64,000 bases of DNA from Gammaproteobacteria bacterium (GCA_003250975.1 QKIY01000002.1:1-64000), one strand, 5' to 3'; counted from the stretch's first letter, positions 1 to 10,679 are shown. Program-made: numbers and translations. The notes: generated by a model not told the origin, from the sequence alone.

Positions 1-128
1 GGCGGCAGAAGTCGTTGCATAGTCTGTATTATAAATTACATTATATTAATATTATAATTAATTGAATTAATTATATTTATTTTTATGATCTACCAGGATT
101 ACTGCAAATTTGCCGAGACCATCATGGC
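1..128. other. AT-rich intergenic stretch downstream of nadB
   Basis: No gene or clear terminator is visible. The first 90 bases are almost pure A/T and the stretch is cut by the window edge. It lies just past the 3' end of nadB. Confidence 0.5.
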
Positions 129-1757
129 TCATGCTGCCTCATGCCTGCCTTTAAAAGTATAAATCGACATGACGGTGTCTCTTGGCGGATGCTTGTTATC
201 CGTTTCTGGATAATCAAGCGAATAATGCAGGCCGCGGCTCTCCTTGCGCTGGATAGCTGACTCAATTATGAGCATGGCAACGGTAGACACATTACGCAAT
301 TCAATCAGATCATCAGTAATACGGAAGTTACCATAATAATCAAGGATCTCCTGCTGTAGTAAACGGATCCTATTCAGCGCCCTTTGCAGCCGTTTGCTGG
401 TTCGGACAATGCCAACATAGTCCCACATAAAACGGCGGATTTCGTCCCAGTTATGAGATACCACAACTTCTTCATCAGAATCTGTGACCTGGCTCTCATC
501 CCACTCGGGAAGGGAGCAGGGCAGGCTAACTTCGTGCAGCTGTTGGCAAATATCCTGATAGGCCGAGTGGGCAAATACCACGCATTCAAGGAGAGAGTTG
601 CTTGCCATCCGGTTGGCGCCGTGCAAGCCGGAGCAACTCGCTTCACCGATGGTATAGAGGCCGGGTAGATTGGTCCGGCCGCGCTTGTCGATGACCACCC
701 CGCCACAGGTATAGTGGGCAGCTGGAACCACCGGCACGGGATCACGGGTAATGTCAAAGCCGAATTTCCTGCATCGTTCGTAGATAGTAGGAAAGTGCTC
801 GATGATAAACTCGCGCGGTTTATGGCTGATATCCAGGTATACAAAATCATCACCCCGTCGTTTCATCTCATGGTCAATAGCGCGGGCTACGATATCTCGT
901 GGCGCCAGTTCACCACGAGGATCGAATTTCTGCATAAATGGCTCGCCGTTTGATAATAAGAGGCGGGCGCCTTCGCCGCGCAGGGCCTCCGAGATCAGAA
1001 ATGACTTGGCATCGGGGTGATAGAGACAGGTTGGATGAAACTGTACAAACTCCATATTGGATATATCGCAACCTGCCCGCCAGGCCATTGCAATCCCGTC
1101 ACCGGTGCAGGTATCGGGATTGCTGGTGTAGAGATAGACCTTACCGGCACCGCCTGTGGCCAGAACAATAAACCGCGCACCGAATACCTGAACACGGCCC
1201 TGCTTCCGATCATAGACATAGGCTCCCAGGCAGCGGTTGGATGCCATGCCGAGTTTCTCAGCTGTAATCAGGTCTATGGCAGAGTGGTGTTCAAAAAGCT
1301 CGATATTTGAATGTTCGCGGACCCTGGATTCAAGTGTGGTTTCGATAGCTCTGCCAGTAGCATCCGATGCATGGAGAATGCGGCGGTGGCTGTGACCCCC
1401 TTCCTGGTTCAGGTGGTATTCAAAATTACCTACGGCATCTCTTGTCTTGGTGAAATTCACGCCGAGATCGATCAGCCACTGAATGCTTTCCCGGCCGTGT
1501 TCTACGACAAAACGGACAATATCCGGTTTGCAGAGACCCGCACCGGACGCAATCGTGTCTTCCACGTGGGAATCAATCGAATCGCAGGTATCCAGCACGG
1601 CAGAGACACCGCCCTGGGCATAGTAAGTCGCCCCTTCGGTCAGGGCGGATTTCGAGAGCACGGCAACCCGGGCATGCTCGGCCAGTTGCAGGGCCAGACT
1701 AAGACCCGATGCGCCGCTTCCTATAATCAAGACGTCATGTTGGTATTGGTGAGCCAT
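129..1757 (-). CDS. nadB: L-aspartate oxidase NadB
   Basis: Flavoprotein that oxidises L-aspartate to iminoaspartate, the first step of de novo NAD synthesis, in the cytoplasm. The N-terminus has the FAD-binding Rossmann motif GSGASGLS (about residues 13-20). The protein also shows the succinate dehydrogenase/fumarate reductase-type segments GGHSHRR, HPTCLY and the arginine-bearing APRDIVARA. At 542 aa it has the usual length. It is divergent from rpoE across 130 bp, a pairing common in gammaproteobacteria. NadA and NadC are not in the window. Confidence 0.97.
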   Translation of the reverse strand: MAHQYQHDVLIIGSGASGLSLALQLAEHARVAVLSKSALTEGATYYAQGGVSAVLDTCDSIDSHVEDTIASGAGLCKPDIVRFVVEHGRESIQWLIDLGVNFTKTRDAVGNFEYHLNQEGGHSHRRILHASDATGRAIETTLESRVREHSNIELFEHHSAIDLITAEKLGMASNRCLGAYVYDRKQGRVQVFGARFIVLATGGAGKVYLYTSNPDTCTGDGIAMAWRAGCDISNMEFVQFHPTCLYHPDAKSFLISEALRGEGARLLLSNGEPFMQKFDPRGELAPRDIVARAIDHEMKRRGDDFVYLDISHKPREFIIEHFPTIYERCRKFGFDITRDPVPVVPAAHYTCGGVVIDKRGRTNLPGLYTIGEASCSGLHGANRMASNSLLECVVFAHSAYQDICQQLHEVSLPCSLPEWDESQVTDSDEEVVVSHNWDEIRRFMWDYVGIVRTSKRLQRALNRIRLLQQEILDYYGNFRITDDLIELRNVSTVAMLIIESAIQRKESRGLHYSLDYPETDNKHPPRDTVMSIYTFKGRHEAA

Positions 1758-1833
1758 CTCACTTAAGATAATATACTTGGTTTCACATGTAAGCTATTGA
1801 TTAAGACAAAATATTAAGGAATTTATCCAGGAA

Positions 1834-1862
1834 GCCGTGCCAGGGCAACTTCAGGGCACGGC
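1834..1862 (+). promoter_or_regulatory. Inverted repeat in the rpoE leader
   Basis: GCCGTGCC and GGCACGGC form a perfect 8-bp stem with a 13-base loop, 25 bases before the rpoE start codon. It ends just upstream of the AAGGGG ribosome-binding site. It could be an RNA hairpin or an operator. No convincing sigmaE-type promoter could be read next to it. Confidence 0.4.
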
Positions 1863-1887
1863 ATATTAACACAAGGGGCCAGCCCTG

Positions 1888-2463
1888 ATGGGCACTAAGA
1901 TAACAGATCAACAACTGGTAGAACGGGTTCAAAGCGGTGATAAAAAAGCCTTTGATCTGTTGGTGATGAAATACCAGCAACGGATTGTCAACCTTGTCTC
2001 ACGTTTTGTACGGAACCATGCGGATGCCCTAGATGTCACACAGGATGCCTTTATAAAGGCCTACCGTGCGCTGCCCAATTTCAGGGGCGATAGCGCCTTT
2101 TATACCTGGATGTACCGGATCGCCGTCAATACGGCCAAGAATTACCTTGCAGTGCAAAATCGCAGGCCCCCCGACGTGGAGCAAGATATCTCTGAAATTG
2201 AACAAATTGAGGGGGATCATGCTCTAAAGGAGTATGCAACACCGGAACACATGCTGTTGCGTGACGAAATACAGGAAACTGTGATTCAGGCCATAGAAGG
2301 TTTGCCAGAAGACCTGCGGGTTGCTATTACTTTACGCGAGGTGGAAGGCTTGAGCTATGAGGACATTGCTGTTGCCATGGATTGCCCGATTGGCACAGTA
2401 CGTTCACGAATATTTCGGGCCCGGGAGGCCATTGATAAGGAATTAAAACCATTACTGGAATGA
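1888..2463 (+). CDS. rpoE: RNA polymerase sigma factor RpoE (AlgU/sigmaE)
   Basis: ECF sigma factor for the envelope stress response. Region 2 spans about residues 25-95 (DALDVTQDAFIKAYRAL and FYTWMYRIA). Region 4 spans about 130-185 (GLSYEDIAVAMDC and GTVRSRIFRAREA). The 191 aa length matches RpoE/AlgU. The start is supported by AAGGGG about 9 bases upstream. It is followed 10 bp later by its anti-sigma factor rseA, then rseB and the degP/mucD protease, so the whole stress-control cassette is present. Confidence 0.98.
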   Translation: MGTKITDQQLVERVQSGDKKAFDLLVMKYQQRIVNLVSRFVRNHADALDVTQDAFIKAYRALPNFRGDSAFYTWMYRIAVNTAKNYLAVQNRRPPDVEQDISEIEQIEGDHALKEYATPEHMLLRDEIQETVIQAIEGLPEDLRVAITLREVEGLSYEDIAVAMDCPIGTVRSRIFRAREAIDKELKPLLE

Positions 2464-2473
2464 GTGAATCATC

Positions 2474-3154
2474 ATGAGTGATAAAACACGCGAACTTATA
2501 TCTGCCCTGATGGATGATGAACTGGAATCCGGGTCACAGTTTGTTGTCAATGCCATGACTGACGACGCCGAAAACCGGTCCCTCTGGCAACGTTATCATC
2601 TGATCGGCGAGGCTATGCGCGGCGCTCTGCCCGAACGCATTGACCTGTCATTATCAGACAGGATCAGCGCCGCAATTGAACAGGAAGCGGCGTTTGATGC
2701 GCCAGGGGTCCAGCCTGCCTCGCCCCTCATGAAACCTGTAGTCGGTTTTGCCATCGCGGCCTCGGTGGCTGTGATCGCCATCATCGGTGTAAGGCAGGTG
2801 AGTGAGGTGACAGGGCCCTCGGCAGTACCTGGCCAGACACAAGTGGTCGCCTCCGGTCAACCGGATAATAAACTGCGTAACCAGACGAATAATGTTGTCC
2901 CTCCGGCCATCCCTGCCAATGCACAAACCCTGGCTTCCGGTCAGCCTGAAAACGTCTTGCGTAACCAGACGAATGCGTTTCCCGTAACGACAACCGTCGG
3001 CGTAAGTCCTGATGCCAAAGCCTATTTGCCGCAAGTGGATGCCGAGACTCGTCTGAACCGGTATTTACTGAATTACAATGAATATCGGACCAATACCGGT
3101 GTACAAGGTATGCTGCCTTACGTCAGAATCGTGACTCATGAAGTTGACCAATAA
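2474..3154 (+). CDS. rseA: Anti-sigmaE factor RseA (MucA-like)
   Basis: Inner-membrane anti-sigma factor that holds RpoE at the membrane until regulated proteolysis releases it. The N-terminal cytoplasmic domain (about 1-70) has the family opening LISALMDDEL and the LWQRYHLIG segment. One membrane helix lies at about 88-105, and the rest is periplasmic. The periplasmic part holds two copies of a roughly 15-residue block (ASGQPDNKLRNQTNN at about 126 and ASGQPENVLRNQTNA at about 154), an internal duplication. The 3' end overlaps rseB by 17 bp. Confidence 0.93.
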   Translation: MSDKTRELISALMDDELESGSQFVVNAMTDDAENRSLWQRYHLIGEAMRGALPERIDLSLSDRISAAIEQEAAFDAPGVQPASPLMKPVVGFAIAASVAVIAIIGVRQVSEVTGPSAVPGQTQVVASGQPDNKLRNQTNNVVPPAIPANAQTLASGQPENVLRNQTNAFPVTTTVGVSPDAKAYLPQVDAETRLNRYLLNYNEYRTNTGVQGMLPYVRIVTHEVDQ

Positions 3155-4139
3155 TGTCTGCCATCCAGACCTGTTCTGGTCCTGGGTAATTTCATTCTTT
3201 TTCCTGAGCCTACCTTTCCCAGCCATTGCCGGCGATACATTCGTGGACGCCAGGCATTTGATCAATAGCATGTCACGTGCAAGCAAGGAATTGAATTACG
3301 ATGGCATCTTTGTTTACCGCCGTGGTAATCAGATGGATACCCTGAGGTTGATTCACAAGTATGACGAACGGGGCGAACGTGAACGTATGGTCTCGCTGAC
3401 GGGCGCGGCCAGGGAAGTGATCCGTGATGGAGAATCGGTAACCTGTATCTTTCCTGATAGCCAGGCCGTAATGGTGGAAAGAGGCCATCCAAAGAAATTC
3501 CTGGCTGCCCAGCTTCCCGAACCGATTGAAACCATTGCCGGCTATTATAATTTTTCAATCGCCGGCAGGGACCGCGTGGCTGGCCGACCGGCCTGGATTG
3601 TCAATATCGTGCCCAGGGATGATTACCGCTTTGGTTACCAGTTATGGATAGATGAAGAGACAAATCTCCTGGTGAAATCCGAATTAAAGGACGGTTCGGG
3701 TTGGCCGGTTGAGCAGATTCTGTTTACCCAGCTCACAGTATTACCGGAAATATCCGACGAACTGCTGAAACCTGCCATATCCGGCCAGGATTATACCTGG
3801 TATAACAGTACCGCCGAGACCCAACCTATAACGGAAACAGGGAATGAATGGAGGGTCAACACATTGCCGGATGGCTTCAGTAAGAGCGAGCATGAAAAGC
3901 GCAGCATGTCGGCAGGTAGCGCACCGGTTGAGCACATGGTTTATACTGATGGTCTGGCCATGGTGTCTGTTTTTGTGGAAAAAATTGATCATGAGCCAGG
4001 CCGACTGAAAAAAGCTTCTCGCATTGGTGGCGTAAATACCTATGCTGTATATGCTGATGGTTATCAGGTCACCGCAGTGGGAGAAGTGCCACAGAAGACT
4101 GTTCGATTGATAGCAAGTTCGGTGATCCGGGATAGATAA
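3138..4139 (+). CDS. rseB: Periplasmic sigmaE regulator RseB/MucB
   Basis: Periplasmic protein that binds RseA, shields it from cleavage and senses mislocalised lipid-linked molecules. A hydrophobic signal segment ends near residue 31 (AIAG). The mature part has the MucB/RseB features (NYDGIFVYRRG; GYQLWIDEETNLLVKSEL). The 333 aa length is normal. It overlaps rseA by 17 bp, pointing to coupled translation. No rseC homologue follows; degP takes that place, as in the mucABD arrangement of pseudomonads. Confidence 0.93.
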   Translation: MKLTNNVCHPDLFWSWVISFFFLSLPFPAIAGDTFVDARHLINSMSRASKELNYDGIFVYRRGNQMDTLRLIHKYDERGERERMVSLTGAAREVIRDGESVTCIFPDSQAVMVERGHPKKFLAAQLPEPIETIAGYYNFSIAGRDRVAGRPAWIVNIVPRDDYRFGYQLWIDEETNLLVKSELKDGSGWPVEQILFTQLTVLPEISDELLKPAISGQDYTWYNSTAETQPITETGNEWRVNTLPDGFSKSEHEKRSMSAGSAPVEHMVYTDGLAMVSVFVEKIDHEPGRLKKASRIGGVNTYAVYADGYQVTAVGEVPQKTVRLIASSVIRDR

Positions 4140-4236
4140 AAAGTCGAATATTGATCCCATTTTCCATTCTGACAGGCGTCAGTTATCCTGTTTAATCCTG
4201 ATAAAATTATAAATAGTCTGGAGTGATGTAAAACTT

Positions 4237-5682
4237 ATGAAGTACGGTAATGCACTTTTTTTGAATATTAAATATATTTTTCTTCTAGTATTGGTTTTTG
4301 TGTCCACTTCCGCGCTTGCTGTTGTATCGCTTCCCGATTTCACACCCCTGGTTGAAAAGAATTCTGCTGCTGTGGTTAACATCAGCACGACCCTGAAAAA
4401 ATCCGAGCTGGGTGGTGGCCTTGAATACCATATGCCTGATATCCCGGAAGACAGCCCTTTCTACGATTTCTTCAAGAAATTTTTCGGTGACATCCCAGGC
4501 GGTGACGGCGTGCATCCATTCGAAAAACGTTCTTCCCTGGGGTCGGGGTTTATCCTGAGCAGAGATGGTTATGTCATCACCAATAATCATGTCGTTAAAG
4601 ATGCCGATGAGATCGTTGTAACTCTCCAGGATAGGCGCGAATTTGTAGCAGAACTCGTTGGTACAGATGAACGCAGCGACATATCCGTGCTGAAGATAGA
4701 TGGCGAAAATTTGCCTGTGATCAGGATAGGAAATTCCGATAATCTCAAGGTAGGCGAATGGGTTCTGGCGATAGGTTCGCCCTTCGGGTTTGACCACACA
4801 GTTACGGCCGGTATCGTCAGCGCCATAGGCCGTAGTCTGCCAAACGAAAATTATGTTCCGTTTATCCAGACGGACGTCGCTATTAACCCAGGGAATTCAG
4901 GTGGCCCGCTGTTCAACATGGATGGCGAGGTGGTTGGTGTCAATTCACAAATATATAGTCGTACCGGCGGTTTCATGGGACTGTCATTTGCCGTACCCAT
5001 AAATGTTGTCACTAATGTTTATGAACAGTTAAAGGAACAGGGGCATGTCTCCCGCGGCTGGCTGGGCGTGTTAATTCAGGACGTCACGCGGGAACTGGCG
5101 GAATCATTCGGTATGAAACGTCCGCACGGTGCCCTAATTGCCAAGGTCCTGTCTGACGGTCCTGCTGAAAAGGCCGGACTGGAGGTAGGTGATATCGTAG
5201 TTAAATTTAACGGTGAAGAGGTTCGCTATTCATCTGACCTGCCACCTTTGGTGGGCGATAGTAAGGTCGGGGAGCGTGTTCCCGTTGAAATTATCCGCCG
5301 TGGTAAATCCAAGACCCTCTATGTAAAGATTGCAGAATTGCCTGATGAGGAAGAAATAATCATCGCGGATCAGGGCAAGGACAATAAACTTCAATCTAAT
5401 GCCCTGAATATTACGGTAAAGGACCTGAATGCAGAACAGCGCAGTGAACTGGGTATTACCGATCACGGGGTACTTGTCGAAAGCGTAGCCGAGGGCCCCG
5501 GTCAAAAGGCGGGGATCAGACGTGGGGACGTCATTCTCCTGATTGATAACGAAAAGGTTAAAGATGCCAAACATTTTTCCGATATGGTGAAGAAACTCCC
5601 CAAGGACAAATCCATTCCCATACTCCTGCAACGGCGTGGCGGGCCGATATTCATCGCCCTGAAACTGACCGAAAGCAAGTGA
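4237..5682 (+). CDS. mucD: Periplasmic serine protease of the DegP/MucD family
   Basis: HtrA/Do-type protease and chaperone that clears misfolded envelope proteins. A signal peptide ends near residue 28 (STSALA). The trypsin-like triad is visible as H118 (ITNNHVV), D148 (ERSDISV) and S221 (GNSGGPL). Two PDZ domains follow (about 270-360 and 385-475). The 481 aa length is normal. Its place after rseB matches mucD. It is separated from rseB by about 100 bp and overlaps the next gene by 4 bp. Confidence 0.96.
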   Translation: MKYGNALFLNIKYIFLLVLVFVSTSALAVVSLPDFTPLVEKNSAAVVNISTTLKKSELGGGLEYHMPDIPEDSPFYDFFKKFFGDIPGGDGVHPFEKRSSLGSGFILSRDGYVITNNHVVKDADEIVVTLQDRREFVAELVGTDERSDISVLKIDGENLPVIRIGNSDNLKVGEWVLAIGSPFGFDHTVTAGIVSAIGRSLPNENYVPFIQTDVAINPGNSGGPLFNMDGEVVGVNSQIYSRTGGFMGLSFAVPINVVTNVYEQLKEQGHVSRGWLGVLIQDVTRELAESFGMKRPHGALIAKVLSDGPAEKAGLEVGDIVVKFNGEEVRYSSDLPPLVGDSKVGERVPVEIIRRGKSKTLYVKIAELPDEEEIIIADQGKDNKLQSNALNITVKDLNAEQRSELGITDHGVLVESVAEGPGQKAGIRRGDVILLIDNEKVKDAKHFSDMVKKLPKDKSIPILLQRRGGPIFIALKLTESK

Positions 5683-5936
5683 CGGCCCGGTTTATTCTAT
5701 ATACTCGTTCGGGCTGCCATTTATGTGACGAGATGATGATGCAACTGTCTGAATTACTGAATCCGGATAGTTTCAGTATCAACCTCATCGACATTGATAG
5801 CGACCCTGAAATACAACGGGAATACGCCCTACGAATCCCGGTCCTAACGGATGCGGACTCCGGCAAAATCATCTGTGAACAACTGCTGGACAGGCGGTCC
5901 ATTCTAAAGCATCTTGAAATTGAGCATCCTCTTTAA
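5679..5936 (+). CDS. Glutaredoxin-family thiol protein
   Basis: Small (85 aa) thioredoxin-fold protein of the DUF836/glutaredoxin-like group. It has a redox CxxC motif (CHLC) near residues 13-16 and the cis-proline segment RIPVLTD. The start is GTG, overlapping the mucD stop by 4 bp, so it is probably translationally coupled to the protease. Its partner is unknown. A link to envelope redox stress is only inferred from position; it has no signal peptide. Confidence 0.85.
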   Translation: MTARFILYTRSGCHLCDEMMMQLSELLNPDSFSINLIDIDSDPEIQREYALRIPVLTDADSGKIICEQLLDRRSILKHLEIEHPL

Positions 5937-6059
5937 CGGATAAATTCCACCCTTTTGATAGCCCGGTTGTTTACCGAGGGCCGGATAAGCTAGAATCGCG
6001 CGCTATTTAGCCGCTTTTTTCAGGGCAATTTATCCAATACCGGGAAACCATCGGCATTT

Positions 6060-7856
6060 ATGGAAAATATCAGGAATTTTTCGATCATCGCACATATCGA
6101 TCACGGGAAATCCACGCTTGCTGACCGGTTTATCCAGCTCTGTGGTGGGTTGACGGATAGAGAAATGTCGGAACAGGTATTGGACTCCATGGACCTGGAG
6201 AGGGAGCGGGGCATTACCATCAAGGCACAGAGTGTGACCCTGCCGTACAAGGCCAGAAACGGCCAGACTTATAAACTGAATATCATAGATACCCCCGGCC
6301 ATGTTGATTTCAGCTACGAAGTGTCACGCTCACTGGCCGCCTGTGAAGGAGCCTTGCTCGTAGTGGATGCTGCCCAGGGTGTCGAGGCCCAGAGTGTGGC
6401 TAATTGCCTGACAGCAATAAACCTGAATCTGGAGGTTTTGCCCGTACTGAACAAGATCGATTTACCTTCCGCTGATCCGGATAGGGTCACCCAGGAAATC
6501 GAGGAGATTATCGGTATCCCGGCAGATAATACCGTGCGTATCAGTGCCAAGACTGGCCAGGGTGTGGAAGACCTGCTTGAACAGATTGTGCAGGTAATTC
6601 CGCCGCCAAGCGGGGAACCGGAGTCCCCACTGAAGGCCCTGATCGTCGATTCCTGGTTTGATAACTACCTTGGTGTTGTATCACTGGTCAGGGTGGTTGA
6701 CGGGGCACTGGAAGCAGGGAAAAAGATGAGGGTCATGTCGACGCATCGTGACTGGCTGGTCGATGAAGTTGGGATTTTTACACCCAAGCGGAAGAAGTGT
6801 GCCCGCCTCGCAACCGGAGAAGTTGGCTATGTTATAGCCGGGATCAAGAACATTGACGGTGCGCCGGTAGGCGATACCCTGACGCTCACAGAGAGGCCCG
6901 CAGATAAACCCCTGGCTGGTTTCCAGGCAATCCAGCCACGTGTCTTTTCCGGCCTGTACCCCGTGGATTCATCCGATTATGAGGCATTTCGTGAGGCTCT
7001 CGCGAAACTCAGATTGAATGACTCGGCATTGCATTACGAGCCGGAGACTTCACAGGCACTCGGATTCGGATTCCGTTGCGGCTTCCTAGGTATGCTGCAT
7101 ATGGAAATCATCCAGGAGCGGCTTGAACGGGAATATGACCTGAACCTTATTACCACGGCGCCAACCGTGATCTACGAGGTAGAAACTACTGCCGGAGATG
7201 TCCTGCATGTTGATAACCCTTCCAAACTCCCGCCAGCAGACAAGATCAAGGAGATCAGGGAACCAATCATCTATGCCGACATCCTCCTGCCCGCGGATTA
7301 CCTTGGAAACGTGATTGCTCTCTGTATTGAAAAAAGAGGCATTCAAAAAAAAATGCAATACGTGGGCAAGCAGATCTCACTTGGTTTCGAGATGCCATTA
7401 AATGAAGTCGTACTCGATTTTTTTGACCGGCTTAAATCGGCAAGTCGTGGTTATGCTTCCTTTGATTATCACTTCGTTACTTTCAGGCCCGCAAAGCTGG
7501 TCAAGCTTGATATTCTGATTAATGGCGAGCGGATTGATGCCTTATCCTGTATCGTGCATGACAGCCTTGCACAGTCCAGGGGACGGGAACTGGTGGAGAA
7601 AATGAAGGAATTTATACCCAGGCAGATGTATGAGGTTGCCGTGCAGGCTGCTATAGGATCAAAAATACTTGCCCGTCAAACCGTCAAAGCCTTGCGCAAA
7701 AACGTTACAGCAAAGTGTTATGGTGGTGATGTTTCACGCAAACGCAAATTACTTGAAAAACAAAAAGCAGGGAAAAAACGCATGAAGCAATTTGGCTCTG
7801 TTGAATTACCACAGGAAGCCTTTATGGCGATATTACATGTAGGGAAAGATACATGA
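6060..7856 (+). CDS. lepA: Elongation factor 4 (LepA) GTPase
   Basis: Ribosome-associated GTPase with roles in back-translocation and initiation-complex quality. The N-terminal G domain has HIDHGKST (G1), [11 protein letters not shown] (G3) and [10 protein letters not shown] (G4). The C-terminus has the LepA-specific domain ([18 protein letters not shown]). The 598 aa length is exactly typical. The stop overlaps the lepB start by 4 bp (ATGA), the usual lepA-lepB operon. Confidence 0.98.
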   Translation: MENIRNFSIIAHIDHGKSTLADRFIQLCGGLTDREMSEQVLDSMDLERERGITIKAQSVTLPYKARNGQTYKLNIIDTPGHVDFSYEVSRSLAACEGALLVVDAAQGVEAQSVANCLTAINLNLEVLPVLNKIDLPSADPDRVTQEIEEIIGIPADNTVRISAKTGQGVEDLLEQIVQVIPPPSGEPESPLKALIVDSWFDNYLGVVSLVRVVDGALEAGKKMRVMSTHRDWLVDEVGIFTPKRKKCARLATGEVGYVIAGIKNIDGAPVGDTLTLTERPADKPLAGFQAIQPRVFSGLYPVDSSDYEAFREALAKLRLNDSALHYEPETSQALGFGFRCGFLGMLHMEIIQERLEREYDLNLITTAPTVIYEVETTAGDVLHVDNPSKLPPADKIKEIREPIIYADILLPADYLGNVIALCIEKRGIQKKMQYVGKQISLGFEMPLNEVVLDFFDRLKSASRGYASFDYHFVTFRPAKLVKLDILINGERIDALSCIVHDSLAQSRGRELVEKMKEFIPRQMYEVAVQAAIGSKILARQTVKALRKNVTAKCYGGDVSRKRKLLEKQKAGKKRMKQFGSVELPQEAFMAILHVGKDT

Positions 7857-8647
7857 ACATAGATTTTGCAACTATCCTCGTCCTTTTGACATTTCTTAGC
7901 GGGATGATCTGGTTGCTTGACAGCCTAGTTTTTTCCAGGAAGAGGCAGGCCGAATCAGCGGAAGGCGCAGAAGTCACGGCCAAGGAACCTTTGATTGTCG
8001 ATTATGCCCGATCTTTTTTCCCAATTTTTCTGATTGTTCTGATATTACGCTCGTTTGTTGCCGAACCCTTCAGAATCCCGTCTGCATCCATGATGCCCAC
8101 CCTGCTGATAGGTGATTTTATCCTGGTTAACAAATATGAATACGGTATCAGATTGCCCGTACTGAATAACAAGGTCATTGACTATAAAACACCACAAAGA
8201 GGTGAAATCATAGTCTTTCGCTACCCCCAGAATCCCAGTATTCCCTATATTAAACGTGTGATCGGTTTACCTGGTGACCATATCGTATACCGTGACAAGG
8301 TTCTCTATATTAACGGGAAGCCGGTGTCCCGGACCCAGGTGGGGCGTTATGATGCGGTTGGTGCAGGTAAAATGATGGATGGCGCGCTTCTGTTTGAAGA
8401 GGGCCTGGGAACAGTGGATCATCCCATCCTGATCGATCCACAGAGCTATTCTTTGAACGTGGATACCATGGTGCCTCCGGGCCAGTATTTTGTCCTGGGA
8501 GATAACCGTGATAACAGCAAGGACAGCCGCTACTGGGGTTTTGTACCCGATCAAAACCTTGTAGGCAGGGCGTTCATGATCTGGATGAACTGGGACAGCC
8601 GAAATGGTGGTATTGACTGGCAAAGAATTGGTACGATACTACAATAA
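7853..8647 (+). CDS. lepB: Signal peptidase I LepB
   Basis: Inner-membrane protease that removes Sec/Tat signal peptides. Two N-terminal membrane helices lie at about 5-26 and 53-70. The catalytic serine S79 is in PSASMMPT and the general-base lysine K134 in [11 protein letters not shown]. The later [14 protein letters not shown] box is also clear. At 264 aa it is a little shorter than the E. coli enzyme. Its start overlaps lepA by 4 bp. Confidence 0.97.
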   Translation: MNIDFATILVLLTFLSGMIWLLDSLVFSRKRQAESAEGAEVTAKEPLIVDYARSFFPIFLIVLILRSFVAEPFRIPSASMMPTLLIGDFILVNKYEYGIRLPVLNNKVIDYKTPQRGEIIVFRYPQNPSIPYIKRVIGLPGDHIVYRDKVLYINGKPVSRTQVGRYDAVGAGKMMDGALLFEEGLGTVDHPILIDPQSYSLNVDTMVPPGQYFVLGDNRDNSKDSRYWGFVPDQNLVGRAFMIWMNWDSRNGGIDWQRIGTILQ

Positions 8648-8680
8648 GGTAATTAAGCGTAATTAATTAAGGAAAAAGTT

Positions 8681-9094
8681 ATGAGAACGATGATGAAAAA
8701 CCAACGTGGAATAACCTTTCTGAGCTGGTGTATTATCTTTGCGGTTTTTGGCTTTTTTGTACTTATTGGTTTGCGTTTGTTCCCCCTATATAACGAGAAG
8801 ATGGGGGTGATTGCTTCCATGAATTCAGTCGCTAGCCGGACTGATGCCGGTAAGTTAACCGCCTATGACGTTCGTAAATACTTCCTGAGAAATACCGACA
8901 TAAACAGTGTTCGAAGATTTAACGATGCTAACGTCAGGGATCATGTCACCATTGAGAAAGCGTCAAGAGCTGGTGAACCAAAGAGTATGCGCGTTCAATA
9001 TGAAGCGAGAAATAAGTTTGTCGCTGATTTAGAGTTTGTTCTCGTATTCGACAGGAGCGTGCCTTTATCAGGTGAGGGAACGGGTGAAAACTGA
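8681..9094 (+). CDS. DUF4845 single-pass membrane protein
   Basis: A 137 aa protein of the DUF4845 family, commonly found between lepB and rnc in beta- and gammaproteobacteria. One N-terminal membrane helix (about 10-30) follows a short charged lead that resembles a type IV pilin-like start (NQRGITFLSW). The rest is likely periplasmic. The function is not established. Its last 11 bases overlap the rnc start. Confidence 0.85.
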   Translation: MRTMMKNQRGITFLSWCIIFAVFGFFVLIGLRLFPLYNEKMGVIASMNSVASRTDAGKLTAYDVRKYFLRNTDINSVRRFNDANVRDHVTIEKASRAGEPKSMRVQYEARNKFVADLEFVLVFDRSVPLSGEGTGEN

Positions 9095-9764
9095 CCCGAT
9101 AGACAAGCTTGAAAATCTTCTTGGATATCAATTTATAAACCAATCCTACCTGGATGAGGCGCTGACACATCGCAGCCTCGGTCACACTAATTACGAGCGT
9201 TTGGAGTACCTGGGTGATGCCCTTCTGGGATTTATCATTGCCGAGGCACTCTATTCACGCCATCCCGGCGCCAATGAGGGGGAACTGACACGCCTGCGCG
9301 CAAGCCTAGTCAAGGGAGATACCCTCGCCATGCTCGCAAAGCAACTCAATCTGGGCAGCTTTATCAGACTGGGCGGCAGTGAACTCAAGAGCGGCGGGTG
9401 GAGGCGTAATTCCATTCTGGCCAATAGCATGGAAGCCTTGATTGGCGCGATGTATCTTGACGGTGGAATGGATATTTGCCGTGATACCGTCCTGCGAATC
9501 TATGATGAATTACTGAATAAAACGACCCCGGACAAGCTGCTCAAGGACCCCAAGACCCGTCTACAGGAATATCTACAGGCAAGACAGCAACCCTTGCCGG
9601 AATATACGGTTATCAGGGAAGAAGGAGAGGCCCATCAAAAGACTTTTATAGTTCGTTGTACCGTGCCTGATACCGACATTTCGGTACAATCACACGGCCG
9701 TAGCAAACGTGTTGCTGAACAGGCTGCTGCCCAGATTGCCCTTGAAAAACTGAATATCAGTTGA
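9084..9764 (+). CDS. rnc: Ribonuclease III
   Basis: Double-strand-specific endoribonuclease for rRNA and mRNA processing. It has the signature ERLEYLGDALLG and a C-terminal dsRNA-binding domain (PKTRLQEYLQ to VAEQAAAQIAL). The ORF track opens at 9036, but GTG at 9084 (VKTDPIDKLENLL) fits the family N-terminus, has AGGG five bases upstream, and gives about 226 aa. It overlaps the DUF4845 gene by 11 bp and runs straight into era. Confidence 0.95.
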   Translation: MKTDPIDKLENLLGYQFINQSYLDEALTHRSLGHTNYERLEYLGDALLGFIIAEALYSRHPGANEGELTRLRASLVKGDTLAMLAKQLNLGSFIRLGGSELKSGGWRRNSILANSMEALIGAMYLDGGMDICRDTVLRIYDELLNKTTPDKLLKDPKTRLQEYLQARQQPLPEYTVIREEGEAHQKTFIVRCTVPDTDISVQSHGRSKRVAEQAAAQIALEKLNIS

Positions 9765-9782
9765 TTGTATAATTTACAAAAT

Positions 9783-10679
9783 ATGGACCAGTTGCTTGAT
9801 CATTGCGGTTTTGTCGCCATTGTTGGCCGCCCCAATGTCGGTAAATCGACACTCTTGAACCGGCTTGTCGGTCAGAAGATCAGTATTACCTCTCACAAAC
9901 CGCAGACTACGCGATCCCATCTGCTTGGTATCAAATCGGACAGCAGCAGCCAGATACTCTATCTGGATACCCCGGGTCTTCAGAAAAAAACATCGAGCCT
10001 CTTCAATCGTTATATGAACAGGGAAATATTCAATGCCCTGGCCGATGTAAATGTCGTAGTCCATGTAATTGAAGCTTTGCAATGGAACCATAATGACAAG
10101 GTCGTATTTGATCATATAAACAAGCTGAATGTGCCCCTGATACTTGCCATTAACAAGATTGATAAAATCAATGAAAAAGAAGAATTGCTACCTTTTATAA
10201 GCAGTATTGATAAGAAGGATGCATATCGGGAAATTGTACCGCTCTCTGCAAAATCAGGGAAAAATGTGAAGCTACTGGAAGAGCATATTAAAAATCTCCT
10301 GCCGTCTGGGGAGATGATCTATCCCGGTGAACAAATCAGCAATCGCAGTGAACGTTATTTTGCCTCTGAATTCATTCGTGAAAAACTGACGCGATTGCTT
10401 GGTGAAGAATTGCCTTATAATATTTCTGTCACAATAGACAAATTCGAAGATAAGGAAAATATAATAGAAATAAGCGCCACCATATGGGTATCCACGCCAG
10501 GGCAGAAGAAAATTGTTATTGGTAAAGCCGGGAGGATACTCAAAAAAACGGGCTCACAGGCCAGGAAAGACATGGAATCCATGTTTGGAAAAAAAGTGTT
10601 TCTTGAGACATGGGTTAAAATCAAGGATAAATGGACCAGTAATCCTGTGGCTCTCAAGCAGTTTGGCTATGATACATAA
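9783..10679 (+). CDS. era: GTPase Era
   Basis: Essential GTPase that binds 16S rRNA near its 3' end during 30S assembly. It shows G1 GRPNVGKST, G3 DTPG and G4 NKIDK, and a C-terminal KH domain (GKAGRILKKTGSQARKDMES). The track opens at a TTG (9765) directly after the rnc stop. The ATG at 9783 is the better start and gives 298 aa, the normal length. It forms the rnc-era-recO cluster. Confidence 0.96.
   Translation: MDQLLDHCGFVAIVGRPNVGKSTLLNRLVGQKISITSHKPQTTRSHLLGIKSDSSSQILYLDTPGLQKKTSSLFNRYMNREIFNALADVNVVVHVIEALQWNHNDKVVFDHINKLNVPLILAINKIDKINEKEELLPFISSIDKKDAYREIVPLSAKSGKNVKLLEEHIKNLLPSGEMIYPGEQISNRSERYFASEFIREKLTRLLGEELPYNISVTIDKFEDKENIIEISATIWVSTPGQKKIVIGKAGRILKKTGSQARKDMESMFGKKVFLETWVKIKDKWTSNPVALKQFGYDT

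Noticed and set aside
1758-1887. Search for a sigmaE-type (GGAACTT/TCTGA) autoregulated promoter before rpoE
   Set aside because: Only a poor GGAATTT without a matching -10 was found; not reported as a feature.
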